This document shows, piece by piece, positions 1 through 9,000 of a DNA stretch of 31,446 bases. The notes beneath the pieces are model-generated. The model saw only the letters and a program-made list of their open reading frames with translations, was not told the origin of the DNA and made no database searches. Every line of letters starts with the position of its first letter. Position 1 is the stretch's first letter. Made by a program: the position numbers and the translations under genes. This DNA comes from a virus: IMG/VR virus record IMGVR_UViG_3300030060_004225, positions 1-31,446 of that record. One strand, 5' to 3'.

Positions 1-91
1 AGAAGTACAACTAATACAAGAGATAAATTATTATTTGCAAATGATTCAGCAGCAGAGCAAACATTAGCTTATGTTGATTTTCTGTCAAATG
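1..91. repeat. Left copy of 91-bp terminal direct repeat (circular closure)
   Basis: Bases 1-91 are identical to 31356-31446. The repeat lies inside one open reading frame that stays in phase when the ends are merged, so this is a circular or circularly permuted genome with duplicated sequence at the contig ends. The unit length is 31,355 bp. Confidence 0.97.
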
Positions 92-2175
92 GCTTTCAAA
101 TTGTTGCAGCAGGTGGTACAGGTGATACAAATATAAACATTAATGGAAGTACATATTTATATTGGGCTATAGCAGGTGCAGCAGCAGATGTAACACCAAC
201 AGTAGAAGAAAGTTTAGCAGTAGAAAATTGGGGTGGTTCAGATTATGCTAAAAACATAATGAACAATTTTAGAGCAGGTCTTGTAATAACAAGAGCAAAA
301 GGTGAAGCTCATCATTGGGGTTGGTTTGATATAGTAAGAGGTGTCGGAGAATGGTTACAAGTTAATTCAAATAGTGCGCAACAACAAGGTAGTTATGGAC
401 CGAGTGCTTATAATGCAAAAAATACAGAGTTTTATGGTAATTTTACACCAAGTAATTCTGACTATCTTAATGAAACTTATAATGGTTGGTTTATAAAAGC
501 AGCAGAAAATACAGTATCAAATTCAAATGGTTCTATTACATCTGATGTTTCTGCAAATGCAGCAGCAGGATTTAGTATAGTAAAATATACAGGAACTGGT
601 GCAAATGCTTCGGTAGGACACGGATTATCATCAGCTCCTGAACTAATCTTCATCAAGAAATATTCTGCAAGTGCAGATTGGGTAGCAGGTGTTTCGGATT
701 GGACAAAATATTTAGAGCCAAATGGTACACCACCTTTTAGAACTGCTAATGTTTGGCAAAATACTGCACCAACAAGTACTGTGTTTACACTTGCTACAAG
801 TGGTGATACAAATGGTAATGGCGATAATATGATTGCATATTGTTGGCATTCTGTTACTGGATTTAGTAAAGTAGGTTCATATACAGGCACAGGTTCACTT
901 CAAACTATTGTTACTGGATTTACTCCTGATTTTATTATAATCAAAAATACAACGGATACTGATAATTGGGCAGTATTTAGTTCTTATGATTTAGGTATGA
1001 GTGTAAATTCATTTGACCAAACACAAGCACAACAATCATTTAACAATTCAACAATGTTTAGTCAAAGTAATGGATTTCAAGTACCATCATCAAGTGGTAT
1101 GACAAATGGAAGTGGTAAAAATTATATATATCTTGCTATGAAGAAAAATGTAACACAAGATAATACTACACAATATAATTTTAATATTAAATTGTATGAT
1201 GGAAATGCAGCTGCAAATCATTATATAGATGGTTTTGATTTTAGACCTGATTTAGCTATTGTGAAACCATACAATGCAACAGGTCAATGGTCTTGGTTTG
1301 ATAGTGTAAGAGGTGCAGGTAATAGATTAGATTCAACAGAGACAAGTCAAGCAGTACAAAATGGTGATACTTTACAATCATTTGCTTTTGATGGATTTAC
1401 TTTTGGTAACGAGTCAGGTAATAACAATGGTGAGGGTAATGTGGCTTATGGTTGGAGAGCAGGTAGAACTTGGCTTGTAAATAATGATGGAAATATTACA
1501 TCTTTAGCTAATGCAAATCAAAGTGCAGGTTTTAGTATTGTAAAATATCAAGGTACAGCTAATGGCTCTGCAAAAACTATTGGTCATGGATTAAGCTCGG
1601 CACCAGAATTTGTGATTATAAAAGATTATGAATGGAGTACACCAAGTTGGTTTGTTTATCACAAAGATTTATCTAATACTAATCAATATTTACAATTAAA
1701 TTCAAATAGTGCAGAAGCAACTGCAAGTACAGTATTTGGGGCAGCACCTACATCTTCGGTCATTAATGTCGGTAATGATAGTGGTGTAGGCGATAGAGCA
1801 GACAACTATATAGCATACTGTTTCCATTCAGTATCAGGTAAAAGAAAGATTGGTACATACACAGGAAATGGTCTTGCTTCAGGTACAGTTGTGCAACCAG
1901 GATTTTCTCCTGATTTTGTAATGGTAAAAAGAGTAGATAGTACAAGTAATTGGGGAGTGTTTGATAGTAAAAGAGGTGGTAGTTACTATCAAAAAGGATT
2001 ACTATTTAATAATACTGCAAGTCAATATGCAGAAACAGATTCAAATAGTGCGTGTGAGTTTTTAGCAGCAGGTCACGGAGATGCACCAACTGGTGGATTT
2101 AGATTTAGAGATAGTAGTTCACCTTATAATGTATCAAGTGGAACTTATATTTATTGGGCAGAGAAAATACATTAA
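1..2175 (+). CDS. Modular tail fibre / receptor-binding protein, 3' part (crosses the contig join)
   Basis: This is the 3' part of a gene that begins at 30492. The frame is open from base 1, and joining 30492-31355 to 1-2175 gives one 1012-residue protein, so the first internal ATG at 259 is not the true start. The sequence is built from three repeats of roughly 320 residues. Each contains an AGFSIVKY...GHGLS block (near bases 559 and 1525 here, and 30918 in the 5' part) followed by an IAYC[FW]-G-KxGxYTGxG block and a hydrophobic PDFxxxK-xWxxFDxxR strand. This repeat type is common in long tail fibres of uncultured marine phages (DUF7483-like, from memory). Gly, Asn, Ser and Thr are abundant, as in beta-rich fibres. 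It lies in the fibre cluster. The role in host recognition is inferred; the structural assignment is fairly safe. Confidence 0.85.
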   Translation, partial: RSTTNTRDKLLFANDSAAEQTLAYVDFLSNGFQIVAAGGTGDTNININGSTYLYWAIAGAAADVTPTVEESLAVENWGGSDYAKNIMNNFRAGLVITRAKGEAHHWGWFDIVRGVGEWLQVNSNSAQQQGSYGPSAYNAKNTEFYGNFTPSNSDYLNETYNGWFIKAAENTVSNSNGSITSDVSANAAAGFSIVKYTGTGANASVGHGLSSAPELIFIKKYSASADWVAGVSDWTKYLEPNGTPPFRTANVWQNTAPTSTVFTLATSGDTNGNGDNMIAYCWHSVTGFSKVGSYTGTGSLQTIVTGFTPDFIIIKNTTDTDNWAVFSSYDLGMSVNSFDQTQAQQSFNNSTMFSQSNGFQVPSSSGMTNGSGKNYIYLAMKKNVTQDNTTQYNFNIKLYDGNAAANHYIDGFDFRPDLAIVKPYNATGQWSWFDSVRGAGNRLDSTETSQAVQNGDTLQSFAFDGFTFGNESGNNNGEGNVAYGWRAGRTWLVNNDGNITSLANANQSAGFSIVKYQGTANGSAKTIGHGLSSAPEFVIIKDYEWSTPSWFVYHKDLSNTNQYLQLNSNSAEATASTVFGAAPTSSVINVGNDSGVGDRADNYIAYCFHSVSGKRKIGTYTGNGLASGTVVQPGFSPDFVMVKRVDSTSNWGVFDSKRGGSYYQKGLLFNNTASQYAETDSNSACEFLAAGHGDAPTGGFRFRDSSSPYNVSSGTYIYWAEKIH

Positions 2176-2186
2176 AAATTTAAGTT

Positions 2187-2483
2187 ATGGCAAATTTAGA
2201 TATAGAAGAAATCAAAAAAAAGAAGTTTAATATTAGTGTTGAAAATATGATAACGATTGGAATGGTGATTGTTACAGTAACAGGAATGTGGTACAGTTTG
2301 CAGGGCGAGATAGAATTAGCTAAGAAACTACCTGAACCTGAAGTGTCAAGAACAGAGTATGATTTAAAAGATCAATTAATAAGAGAAACAATAATCAATA
2401 CACAAGAGAAAGTGCAGGAGAATGGCGAAAAGTTAGAAGATATTGACCAAAAATTATTTGAGATAATTACAAAAGATAATTAA
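2187..2483 (+). CDS. Small single-pass membrane protein with C-terminal coiled coil (possible lysis or anchor protein)
   Basis: This 98-residue protein has a charged Lys-rich N-terminus, one hydrophobic segment at about residues 20-37 (ITIGMVIVTVTGMWY core) and a charged helical tail (about 58-98) with heptad-like spacing suited to a coiled coil. The topology is probably N-in with the coiled coil outside the inner membrane. It sits 11 bp after the fibre gene, and its stop overlaps the next start (TAATG), so translation is probably coupled to the secreted protein downstream. A second-holin or spanin-like role is possible because both neighbours in this pair are membrane-targeted, but the main holin and endolysin lie at 27550-28489. 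No specific family is recognised. Confidence 0.75.
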   Translation: MANLDIEEIKKKKFNISVENMITIGMVIVTVTGMWYSLQGEIELAKKLPEPEVSRTEYDLKDQLIRETIINTQEKVQENGEKLEDIDQKLFEIITKDN

Positions 2484-2806
2484 TGAGATTTATATTTTTA
2501 ATACTGTTATTTACAATAACTTCTTTAAGTTATGGACAAGATATAACAACAGTTCATTTTAATTACAAATGGAATGTTACAAATGCTTATAGAGGTCTTG
2601 ACAGGTTAAAAAACACAAAGGTGCAGTATGCTTATGTAGAAGATCAATCCGATGTAGTTAAGAAGTCAATAAAATCTGTACCAACTATAATTATATATAA
2701 AAATGGCAGACCAATACATAAATTTGAAGCAGGATTATCAATGGAGATTTTAGTAAGGTTTGATTCAATACAAAAAACAATAAATAAACACAACGAAAAA
2801 AAATAA
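2483..2806 (+). CDS. Secreted thioredoxin-like fold protein lacking both active-site cysteines
   Basis: This 107-residue protein starts with a clear signal peptide (about residues 1-18; hydrophobic core, then SYG/QD, a cleavage context usual in Bacteroidota). The mature part reads like a compact thioredoxin fold: a strand ending FNYKW, helix, strand, then the cis-Pro segment SVPTIIIYKNG and a final GLSMEIL helix start. Aligned by eye to FWAEWCGPCK of thioredoxin, the CGPC motif is NVTN (Asn31 and Asn34), and no cysteine remains in the protein. It therefore cannot perform dithiol-disulfide chemistry. A binding or structural role in the periplasm or on the virion, or a role in lysis, is possible. 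It is translationally coupled to the membrane protein upstream. Confidence 0.8.
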   Translation: MRFIFLILLFTITSLSYGQDITTVHFNYKWNVTNAYRGLDRLKNTKVQYAYVEDQSDVVKKSIKSVPTIIIYKNGRPIHKFEAGLSMEILVRFDSIQKTINKHNEKK

Positions 2807-2811
2807 AAAAC

Positions 2812-2916
2812 ATGGCAAAAATTTTTGAATATTTAGCACAAAAAATTAGAAACTTCAACCTTTGGTTTTCTACTGGTTGGAATAAAATCATCAAAAAATT
2901 ATTAATCAAAATTTAA
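2812..2916 (+). CDS. Tiny Trp-containing cationic peptide, 34 aa
   Basis: The frame MAKIFEYLAQK... ends in KKLLIKI and has 34 residues. It begins 5 bp after the preceding stop with an A-rich upstream sequence, which is how genes without Shine-Dalgarno sequences start here. It is amphipathic and positively charged with two Trp residues. A second short Trp-rich gene lies at 28935, flanking the same fibre block. The function is unknown; a membrane-active or minor virion peptide is possible. It could also be non-coding, because the frame is very short. Confidence 0.5.
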   Translation: MAKIFEYLAQKIRNFNLWFSTGWNKIIKKLLIKI

Positions 2917-2917
2917 T

Positions 2918-2925
2918 TATATTTG
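2918..2925 (+). promoter_or_regulatory. Bacteroidota -7 promoter element TATATTTG, leader about 19 nt
   Basis: TATATTTG fits TAnnTTTG exactly and lies 19 nt before the major tail protein start. No convincing -33 TTG is seen at the usual 17-23 nt spacing. The leader is A-rich. Confidence 0.6.
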
Positions 2926-2944
2926 TAATATAAAAATTTAAGAT

Positions 2945-3367
2945 ATGGCTTCAACAGTTTTCAATGGTAGCAACCTTTTAATAAAAGTAGCAGATGATGG
3001 TTCAAGTCCAACTACAATCGGACATTCTACATCATGTACTATTTCATTTACTAACGACATGGCAGATGCCACTACAAAAGATTCATCAGGTTTTTCAGAA
3101 GTGATTGCAGGTTTAAGATCTGCAGAAATTTCTTTTGATGGTCTAATTGATTACACAGATGGTTCAAGTGGTGGTGCTGAAATTGCACACAAACTTTTAA
3201 CAAGACAGAAATGTGATTTTTCTTTCGGTACTGCTGCCACGGGGGACACTATTTACACAGGAGAGGGTTTTATTTCCTCGTGTGAAATAAGTGGTTCTAT
3301 GGAAGAAGCAGTTACCTATTCAGGAACAATCACAGTTACAGGTGCAATCACAGAATCAGTAAATTAA
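2945..3367 (+). CDS. Major tail tube protein
   Basis: This 140-residue protein resembles tail-tube proteins of the TP901-1/lambda gpV type. The N-terminal NGSNLLIKV...IGHSTSCTISF pattern, the central SAEISFDGL strand and the C-terminal GSMEEAVTYSGTITVTGAI strand are the usual beta-sandwich signatures. It directly precedes the frameshifted chaperone pair and tape measure, the canonical order for siphovirus tails. It has its own -7 element at 2918, fitting high late expression. The ring-forming tube role is inferred from the family and gene order. Confidence 0.85.
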   Translation: MASTVFNGSNLLIKVADDGSSPTTIGHSTSCTISFTNDMADATTKDSSGFSEVIAGLRSAEISFDGLIDYTDGSSGGAEIAHKLLTRQKCDFSFGTAATGDTIYTGEGFISSCEISGSMEEAVTYSGTITVTGAITESVN

Positions 3368-3370
3368 AAA

Positions 3371-3400
3371 TTGGTTTATAATGTGTAATTGTTATATTTG
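3371..3400 (+). promoter_or_regulatory. Promoter TTG-N19-TATATTTG before the tail chaperone gene
   Basis: TTG at 3371-3373 and TATATTTG at 3393-3400 are separated by 19 nt, the ideal spacing for the Bacteroidota primary sigma factor. An 18-nt A+T-rich leader follows before the ATG at 3419. Confidence 0.7.
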
Positions 3401-3418
3401 TTATTGTAAATAAATTCT

Positions 3419-3784
3419 ATGACAAAACAAAGAGGTTACTACACTCTTAAATTAGGGGGAAAAAATCGCACACTTCATTTTAGCATGAACTTTTGGGCAA
3501 CCTTTACAGATATGCTTGATATTTCTCTTGATGAAATTGGAACTGTATTTGAAAAAGGTGCTTCATTAAAAACAATAATTACTATTGTATATGCAGGAAT
3601 TTTAACATACGATCAAGAAAATAAAAATAAAATTGATTACGATAATTTTGATGTAGGTAATTGGCTTGAAGATGCAACTTCAGAAGATATTGAAAAGATA
3701 ATCAAAGCTATGACTGAATCAAGAATATTAGGTAATGATTTAAATGCAGGTATGCAAAGAAATCCTGACACAAAAAAAAAGTAA
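3419..3784 (+). CDS. Tail assembly chaperone, gpG-like short product
   Basis: This 121-residue protein (MTKQRGYYTLKLGGK...) sits between the major tail protein and the tape measure, where siphoviruses encode the gpG chaperone. The gene ends in an A-run and stop (ACA AAA AAA AAG TAA). This is a -1 slippery site, and the -1 frame is open for 109 further codons, so the short product comes from normal decoding and a longer gpGT product from frameshifting. In lambda the G and GT proteins coat and extend the tape measure during tail tube assembly. Length and position match the family. It has its own promoter at 3371-3400. Confidence 0.85.
   Translation: MTKQRGYYTLKLGGKNRTLHFSMNFWATFTDMLDISLDEIGTVFEKGASLKTIITIVYAGILTYDQENKNKIDYDNFDVGNWLEDATSEDIEKIIKAMTESRILGNDLNAGMQRNPDTKKK
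3775..3781 (+). other. Programmed -1 ribosomal frameshift site A AAA AAG
   Basis: Nine consecutive A bases (3772-3780) precede G3781 and the zero-frame stop at 3782-3784. In phase, the last heptamer is A AAA AAG, the same heptamer used in E. coli dnaX. Slipping back one base puts the ribosome in the frame reading GTA AGC GAT and onward to a stop at 4108-4110. No obvious strong downstream pseudoknot is seen by eye. Confidence 0.85.
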
Positions 3785-4110
3785 GCGATAAAACAACTTG
3801 GGAAGATATTATTGATTTCTACATTGGTTATTGTGGAATAAACCCTAATGAGTTTTGGACTAATACTTTCAAAGAAAACAAACTTATTTCTGAATCTTAC
3901 ATAATTAGAATAAATGCAGAATGGGAACAATTTAGATTTTTAGCTGCTATGGTTCATAATGTAAACTGCACAAAGAAATCTCAAATGATAAAACCACACG
4001 AGTTGTTTGAGTTACCACAAGACAATATTAAAAGAAAAACTGCTAAATCTACAAGGGAAGAATTTGAAAGGTATAGAGATCTTGTAAATAGTAAGTTGAA
4101 TAAAAAATAG
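3781..4110 (+). CDS. Tail assembly chaperone gpT-like extension, made by -1 frameshift (gpGT, about 230 aa in total)
   Basis: This frame has no start codon before position 3951 but stays open from the slippery site to TAG at 4108-4110, adding 109 residues beginning VSDKTTWEDIIDFYIGY. With the first 121 residues of the 3419 gene it gives a fusion of about 230 residues. The sequence is rich in Trp, Phe and Glu in the style of gpT domains (ISESYIIRINAEWEQFRF), which bind the major tail protein during tube polymerisation. Its placement just before the tape measure is canonical. Annotation that ignores frameshifting would miss it and leave a false 340-bp gap. Confidence 0.88.
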   Translation, partial: VSDKTTWEDIIDFYIGYCGINPNEFWTNTFKENKLISESYIIRINAEWEQFRFLAAMVHNVNCTKKSQMIKPHELFELPQDNIKRKTAKSTREEFERYRDLVNSKLNKK

Positions 4111-4111
4111 T

Positions 4112-4119
4112 TATTTTTG
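4112..4119 (+). promoter_or_regulatory. -7 element TATTTTTG, 4 nt before the tape-measure ATG
   Basis: The element begins 2 nt after the gpGT stop and ends 4 nt before ATG 4124. Transcription from it would start at or next to the start codon, giving a leaderless mRNA. Confidence 0.6.
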
Positions 4120-4123
4120 TAGT

Positions 4124-6004
4124 ATGGCAGACCAAAATTTTAGATTACTTTTTGAATTTATTGCAAAAACTGCAAAATTTAATCAAGATATTAATAATGC
4201 TCGTGGTAAAATAAAAAAATTTACTACTGATATGACCAAATTTGGTCGTACAATGTCCACAAGAGTTTCACTACCACTTGCAGCAGTTGGTACCTTGGCT
4301 TTAAGACAAGCAGCTAAATTTGAAAGATTAAGAGTTACATTAAATACACTTACTGGTTCTGCTGATGCAGGTGCTGAATCTTTTCAGAGATTAGTACAAT
4401 TTAGTGCAGAAACACCTTTACAATTAGAGGAACTTACAAGAGTAAACAATATGTTAATGGGATTTGGGCAATCAAGTGATGATGCTTTCAAATCTCTAAA
4501 AATGCTTGGTGATGTATCTGCTATAACAGGTGGTAATCTTACAGGTATTGCAGTAGCATTTGGTCAAGCAGCAGCAGAAGGCCGTGTGATGACAAGAGAC
4601 TTAAGGCAATTTATAAATAATGGTGTACCTATATTACAACTGCTTTCTGAAGAAATGGGTGTTGCAGAGGGTAAAATAATGGATTTAGCTTCAGAGGGTA
4701 AACTAACATTTGACATCTTAAATACTGCATTTGAAAAAGCAACAAGTGAAGGTGGTCGTTTTAATGATGGTCTTAAAATACTTTCGCAAACATTAGAGGG
4801 TTTATTTAGTACATTAAAAGATAATATTAATATAGCACTTGCAAGATTAGGTGAAGAAATTGCTGAAACATTAAATTTAAAAGATGGTATTCCTGCACTT
4901 TCAAAAAAAATAGGTCAATTAGTTAATGATTTTGAAAATCTTGATGGCAGCACACAAAAGATTATAATGGGTTTAACTGCATTTACAATAGCTGCAGGAC
5001 CTTTACTTTTATTTTTTGGTGCTTTAGCTGCTGCTGCAACTGCAATAACAACTGCAGTATCAGCTACAACTGTAGCTATTATTGCTTTAAGTTCTGCATT
5101 AGCAGGATTTGCAATATTTAGTTCTTCAAAAGGTGTATCAGGAAATATGGGACTTTTTGAAGGTACAAGTTTAGATCCTATAAAATTAAGTGAAACTAAT
5201 AAAGAACTTCAATTATTACAAAACAATATAGATGCAATAGGTAAACAAGGTTTTATTGGACCGTTAGGTAAAAATCAAAATAGATTACCTTTTTCTTTAG
5301 TACAACCACCTGGCACTTTTAGTACACCTAATACAGATGATACAAAAACCGAATTTGATGGATTATCTGAATCTGCTACAAATTTACATCAAGCAATATT
5401 TGGTATGATAGAATCTGCAGGTGTTGGTATAAATACAGTAGTAAGACCTGCACTTTCTACATTAAGTCCAATAATAACAACAACAACAAGTGCATTTCAA
5501 GATTTAAATTCACAAGCAATAAAACCTTTAGTTGAAGATTTTAAGACATTTGGAGAACAAATAATACCACAAATCGGTGTTGCATTACAAGAGGGATTTG
5601 CTGCTATTGCAGATGGTGAAAACCCATTAAAAAGATTAGGAACAATATTAAAAGCTTTAGTTACAAGATTACTTGCAGCAGCAGCAGCAGCTATGCTACT
5701 TGGTGCATTTTTGGGTGGTGCAGGTGGTGGTTCTAAAATACTTACAAGAATCGGTGGTATAAAAGGGTTATTTACTCAATTCTCTGGTATAGAGTTAGCA
5801 AGAGGTGGAATAGTATCAAGCCCAACAACTGCTCTTATTGGAGAATATCCTGGTGCAAGATCTAATCCTGAAGTAGTCGCACCATTAAGTAAATTAAAAA
5901 CAATGTTAGGTGGTGGTGCTATGCAGGGTGAGTTTGTGTTAAGAGGACAAGATTTAGTTGTAGCTTTACAAAGAGCAGAAAGAAATAGAAATAGATTTAA
6001 ATAA
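4124..6004 (+). CDS. Tail tape measure protein
   Basis: This 626-residue protein has the TP901-type tape-measure domain in its first 250 residues (RVSLPLAAVGTLALRQAAKF; TLTGSADAGAESFQRLVQFS; SAITGGNLTGIAVAFGQAAAEGRVMTRDL). Hydrophobic segments lie near residues 285-335 and 515-540, and a C-terminal ARGGIVSSPTTALIGE...EVVAPL motif is typical of tape measures ending near the tail tip. At about 0.15 nm per residue it predicts a tail of roughly 90-95 nm. No peptidase or lysozyme domain is evident. Its stop overlaps the next start (TAATG). Confidence 0.93.
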   Translation: MADQNFRLLFEFIAKTAKFNQDINNARGKIKKFTTDMTKFGRTMSTRVSLPLAAVGTLALRQAAKFERLRVTLNTLTGSADAGAESFQRLVQFSAETPLQLEELTRVNNMLMGFGQSSDDAFKSLKMLGDVSAITGGNLTGIAVAFGQAAAEGRVMTRDLRQFINNGVPILQLLSEEMGVAEGKIMDLASEGKLTFDILNTAFEKATSEGGRFNDGLKILSQTLEGLFSTLKDNINIALARLGEEIAETLNLKDGIPALSKKIGQLVNDFENLDGSTQKIIMGLTAFTIAAGPLLLFFGALAAAATAITTAVSATTVAIIALSSALAGFAIFSSSKGVSGNMGLFEGTSLDPIKLSETNKELQLLQNNIDAIGKQGFIGPLGKNQNRLPFSLVQPPGTFSTPNTDDTKTEFDGLSESATNLHQAIFGMIESAGVGINTVVRPALSTLSPIITTTTSAFQDLNSQAIKPLVEDFKTFGEQIIPQIGVALQEGFAAIADGENPLKRLGTILKALVTRLLAAAAAAMLLGAFLGGAGGGSKILTRIGGIKGLFTQFSGIELARGGIVSSPTTALIGEYPGARSNPEVVAPLSKLKTMLGGGAMQGEFVLRGQDLVVALQRAERNRNRFK

Positions 6005-9000
6005 TGGCATACGGTGTAAAATATGAACTTGATTTTTCTGACATCAAGGGTAATAAAAGGAGTGTACAAATACTCAAACAAGATTATACTGGTGATGTAA
6101 ATTCTATTGTTGGTACTGATAATCCTGTTATTGTAAAATATACAAGTGATGATGATTTTTACAATCCTATAATTGGTTCTTCTTGTGAGTTAAATATAAA
6201 AACTACCGACACAATATCTTATGATGAGTTTACTGATTTTGATGAAAGAGAATATAAAGTAAGAGTTATTGTTGGAGTTGAAGATCCTGCTGCTGATATT
6301 AATTCACCAATATGGGAGACAGTAGATACAAACTGGGAAGCACTTGATGAAAACTGGGCAGCAGCAACTGACTTTCAAGTTTATTGGGAGGGATATTTAG
6401 TTTCAGATACTTTTACAGAATCTATACAATCAAAACCTTTTGACATTTCACTTAGAGCAATAGATAATCTTGGAACTTTAGATTCTTATTTAGTACCTGA
6501 TGGAAAATTAAATACTAATGCAGATGGTACAATAAAAACTGCAACAGGAGATCAAAATAATTTGGATTCTGCTTTTTATTATATACATAGAATTTTATCA
6601 TTTACTGGTTTGGATTTTGACATTTTTGTCCAAAATAATATTCGTTTGACAGATCCTGTTACAAACACAGTTGTTGAAGAAAGCCACACAGTATATCATG
6701 ATATGTTTATAAATGAGTTTGCACTTTTCAATGGCTTTGCAAAAAAATCTGCAAAAGAAGTTTTAGAAAACATTTTAAGAGTTACCAATTCAAGAGTTTA
6801 TCAAGCTAATGCAAGATGGTATGTAGTATCTAATAGTAATTACTATGACAAATCAATATCAGGTCAAAGTATAGGTGATTTAGGTGGCGATCTTACAGAA
6901 AATAATCCAGTAGTTGAAACAAGAAGTGTATCTAATACAAGTGATACTGCAGCTAATTTAAATGGTGAAATAACAGATGATAAAGGTTTAGCAATTATTG
7001 AAAGAGGTTTTTATTTTGGAACAAATCAAAATGCTTTAACAAATCCAAAAATACAATCAACTGATACATCTGCAAGTTTTGCAGTTTCAGTTACAAATCT
7101 CGAAACTGGTGTGCCACACTTTATAATAGCTTATGCAAAGAGTAGTTTGTTTTTAGAGGGTAGAGGAGATGTCGTGCAGTTTACACCTGGAGAAACTACA
7201 ACAACAGAGCCACCTGGTGCAAGAGCAGTTGTTACGAATAATACACTTGCGAACAATCAAGTAAAAAATACATCTATGATATTAAATGGTACCATACGAG
7301 AAGTAGGTACAAGTAATGTTACAGAATATGGGTTTTATTTTGGAACAGATGCTGCTGATTATACCAAAAATGTACAATATCCAGTCGCAACAGGACAGAA
7401 TGTATCTACTGCTCTAACTTTTACTGCCGATACATCACAAGCACCTTTTAATTTAACACTTACACCAGGTAGAGCATATTATTTTAATGCTTATGCAAAA
7501 AATACAACAGGTGAATCTGTACCAACGGCAGGTCAAAAAGAGCAATATACTTGGAACTCATTTAGATTAAGGAAATTAGCAACTAATGAAGGTCAAAATG
7601 TAGCTTACAATGCTTCATTTACTAATGAAGATTTTGTGGTAATATCAACTGATGGTGCCAACTGTTATCAGGTATCTTATGGACAAAGTTTGTTTGATAT
7701 TACAGGACTTCCAACAATAACTGGTGCTTGTTCAACAAGTGGTTCAATACCTGGTGGTAATGTAGATGCAACTTGTAAAAGTATCATATTATATAGAAGT
7801 AGTACTGCTTTTAGTTTGTGTTGTGAAACACCTACATCGAGAGAACATTTTATTGATGGTGAATCATTTACAGACAATACTGGTACAACTAAAGTTTATA
7901 CTGATAGCGAGTGTACGACCTTGCTACCAACTGCACAATTTTTGTCAGAGGATTTAGTTAATTACAGAGAATGGAATGGTTCTGCTTTACAAAATACTGC
8001 AAGTTGTCCTGCTTGTGAACCCGATATAGTTACACCTGATGGGTTCTTAGTACAAAAAGATAATTCTTTAGATACACTTAGAGTTGATTTTAATGCGAGT
8101 TTTAGTATTGGTGATAGGGTAATTTTAAGTGTTCAAACATCGGATTGTTTTACAATACTTGAAGAAATTACAACCCCTGATGATTTAAGTGGTATTACAA
8201 TAAATACTTTGTGTACAGTTTCACCACCAGTAGTTACAGAACAATGTCCAACAATGACATTTTTTGCAAGATATCTAAAATGTGGCGATGATGTAATTAA
8301 AATAATAGGTAATAACAAAGATGAGTTTCCACAATTTGTAAAACAAACAAGTTCAGGTGATTGTTTTAGTTTAATAAATAGAACAGGACAACCTACATCA
8401 AATGATGATTTTAACTTAGGTTGTTTTCCAACACCAAAATTTACATCAGGTTTTGTAAGTTGTGATGATTGTTTAGGTATATCAACTACAACACAATTAC
8501 CTACAACAACAACTACAACACAACCAACAACTTTCTTTAGAATATATCAAAGTTTGCAATCAAATTGTTCTGCTGATGACCAAATCATTGAAGTATCTAA
8601 TGAAACAAATACTTTTCCTTCGGTCATTTCAGATGGTATCATTTGTTATGCTTCACTTCAAGATGGTGGTTCAGGTGCAAATGGAGATGTAGATAATTTT
8701 ATAAGTTTTGCTGATTGTCCTACTTGTCAAGCATTTTTATCAACGACAACGACACAAGCTACAACGACAACAGAAGCACCTTGTGTTGCAATTCAAGCAG
8801 CAGTATCTACGATTGCTGAAAGTGTTTGTTGTGGAGATAAATCAATTACTATATATATAAATGCGACAACAATAGATGCTGCAAGTGCAGTATTTACAAA
8901 TTCAACTTGTACTACTTTTTTACCACCAGGTAATTTTATTCATACAGGTGGTAATTTATTCTTTTGGAATGGTGCAACTATTGCAACGAGAACTTGTCCT

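Noticed and set aside
477-890. 137-codon frame on the minus strand
   Set aside because: It is antisense to the repetitive fibre gene, with no promoter and no recognisable motif. The other minus-strand frames (for example 3637-3930, 5776-6081, 14750-15106) are likewise shadows of + strand genes.
259-2175. Stand-alone 638-aa protein from ATG 259
   Set aside because: The frame is open upstream through base 1 and into the end of the sequence; it is an internal Met of the 1012-aa fibre protein.
7766-7957. Short + strand frames inside larger genes (7766-7957, 16181-16363)
   Set aside because: They lie wholly inside the tail-tip and primase-helicase genes in another frame, without promoter or motif support.
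8480-8775. Simple ACA/ACT triplet repeats as a microsatellite
   Set aside because: They are in frame and encode Thr-rich linkers between Cys-rich modules, so they are better described as protein linkers.
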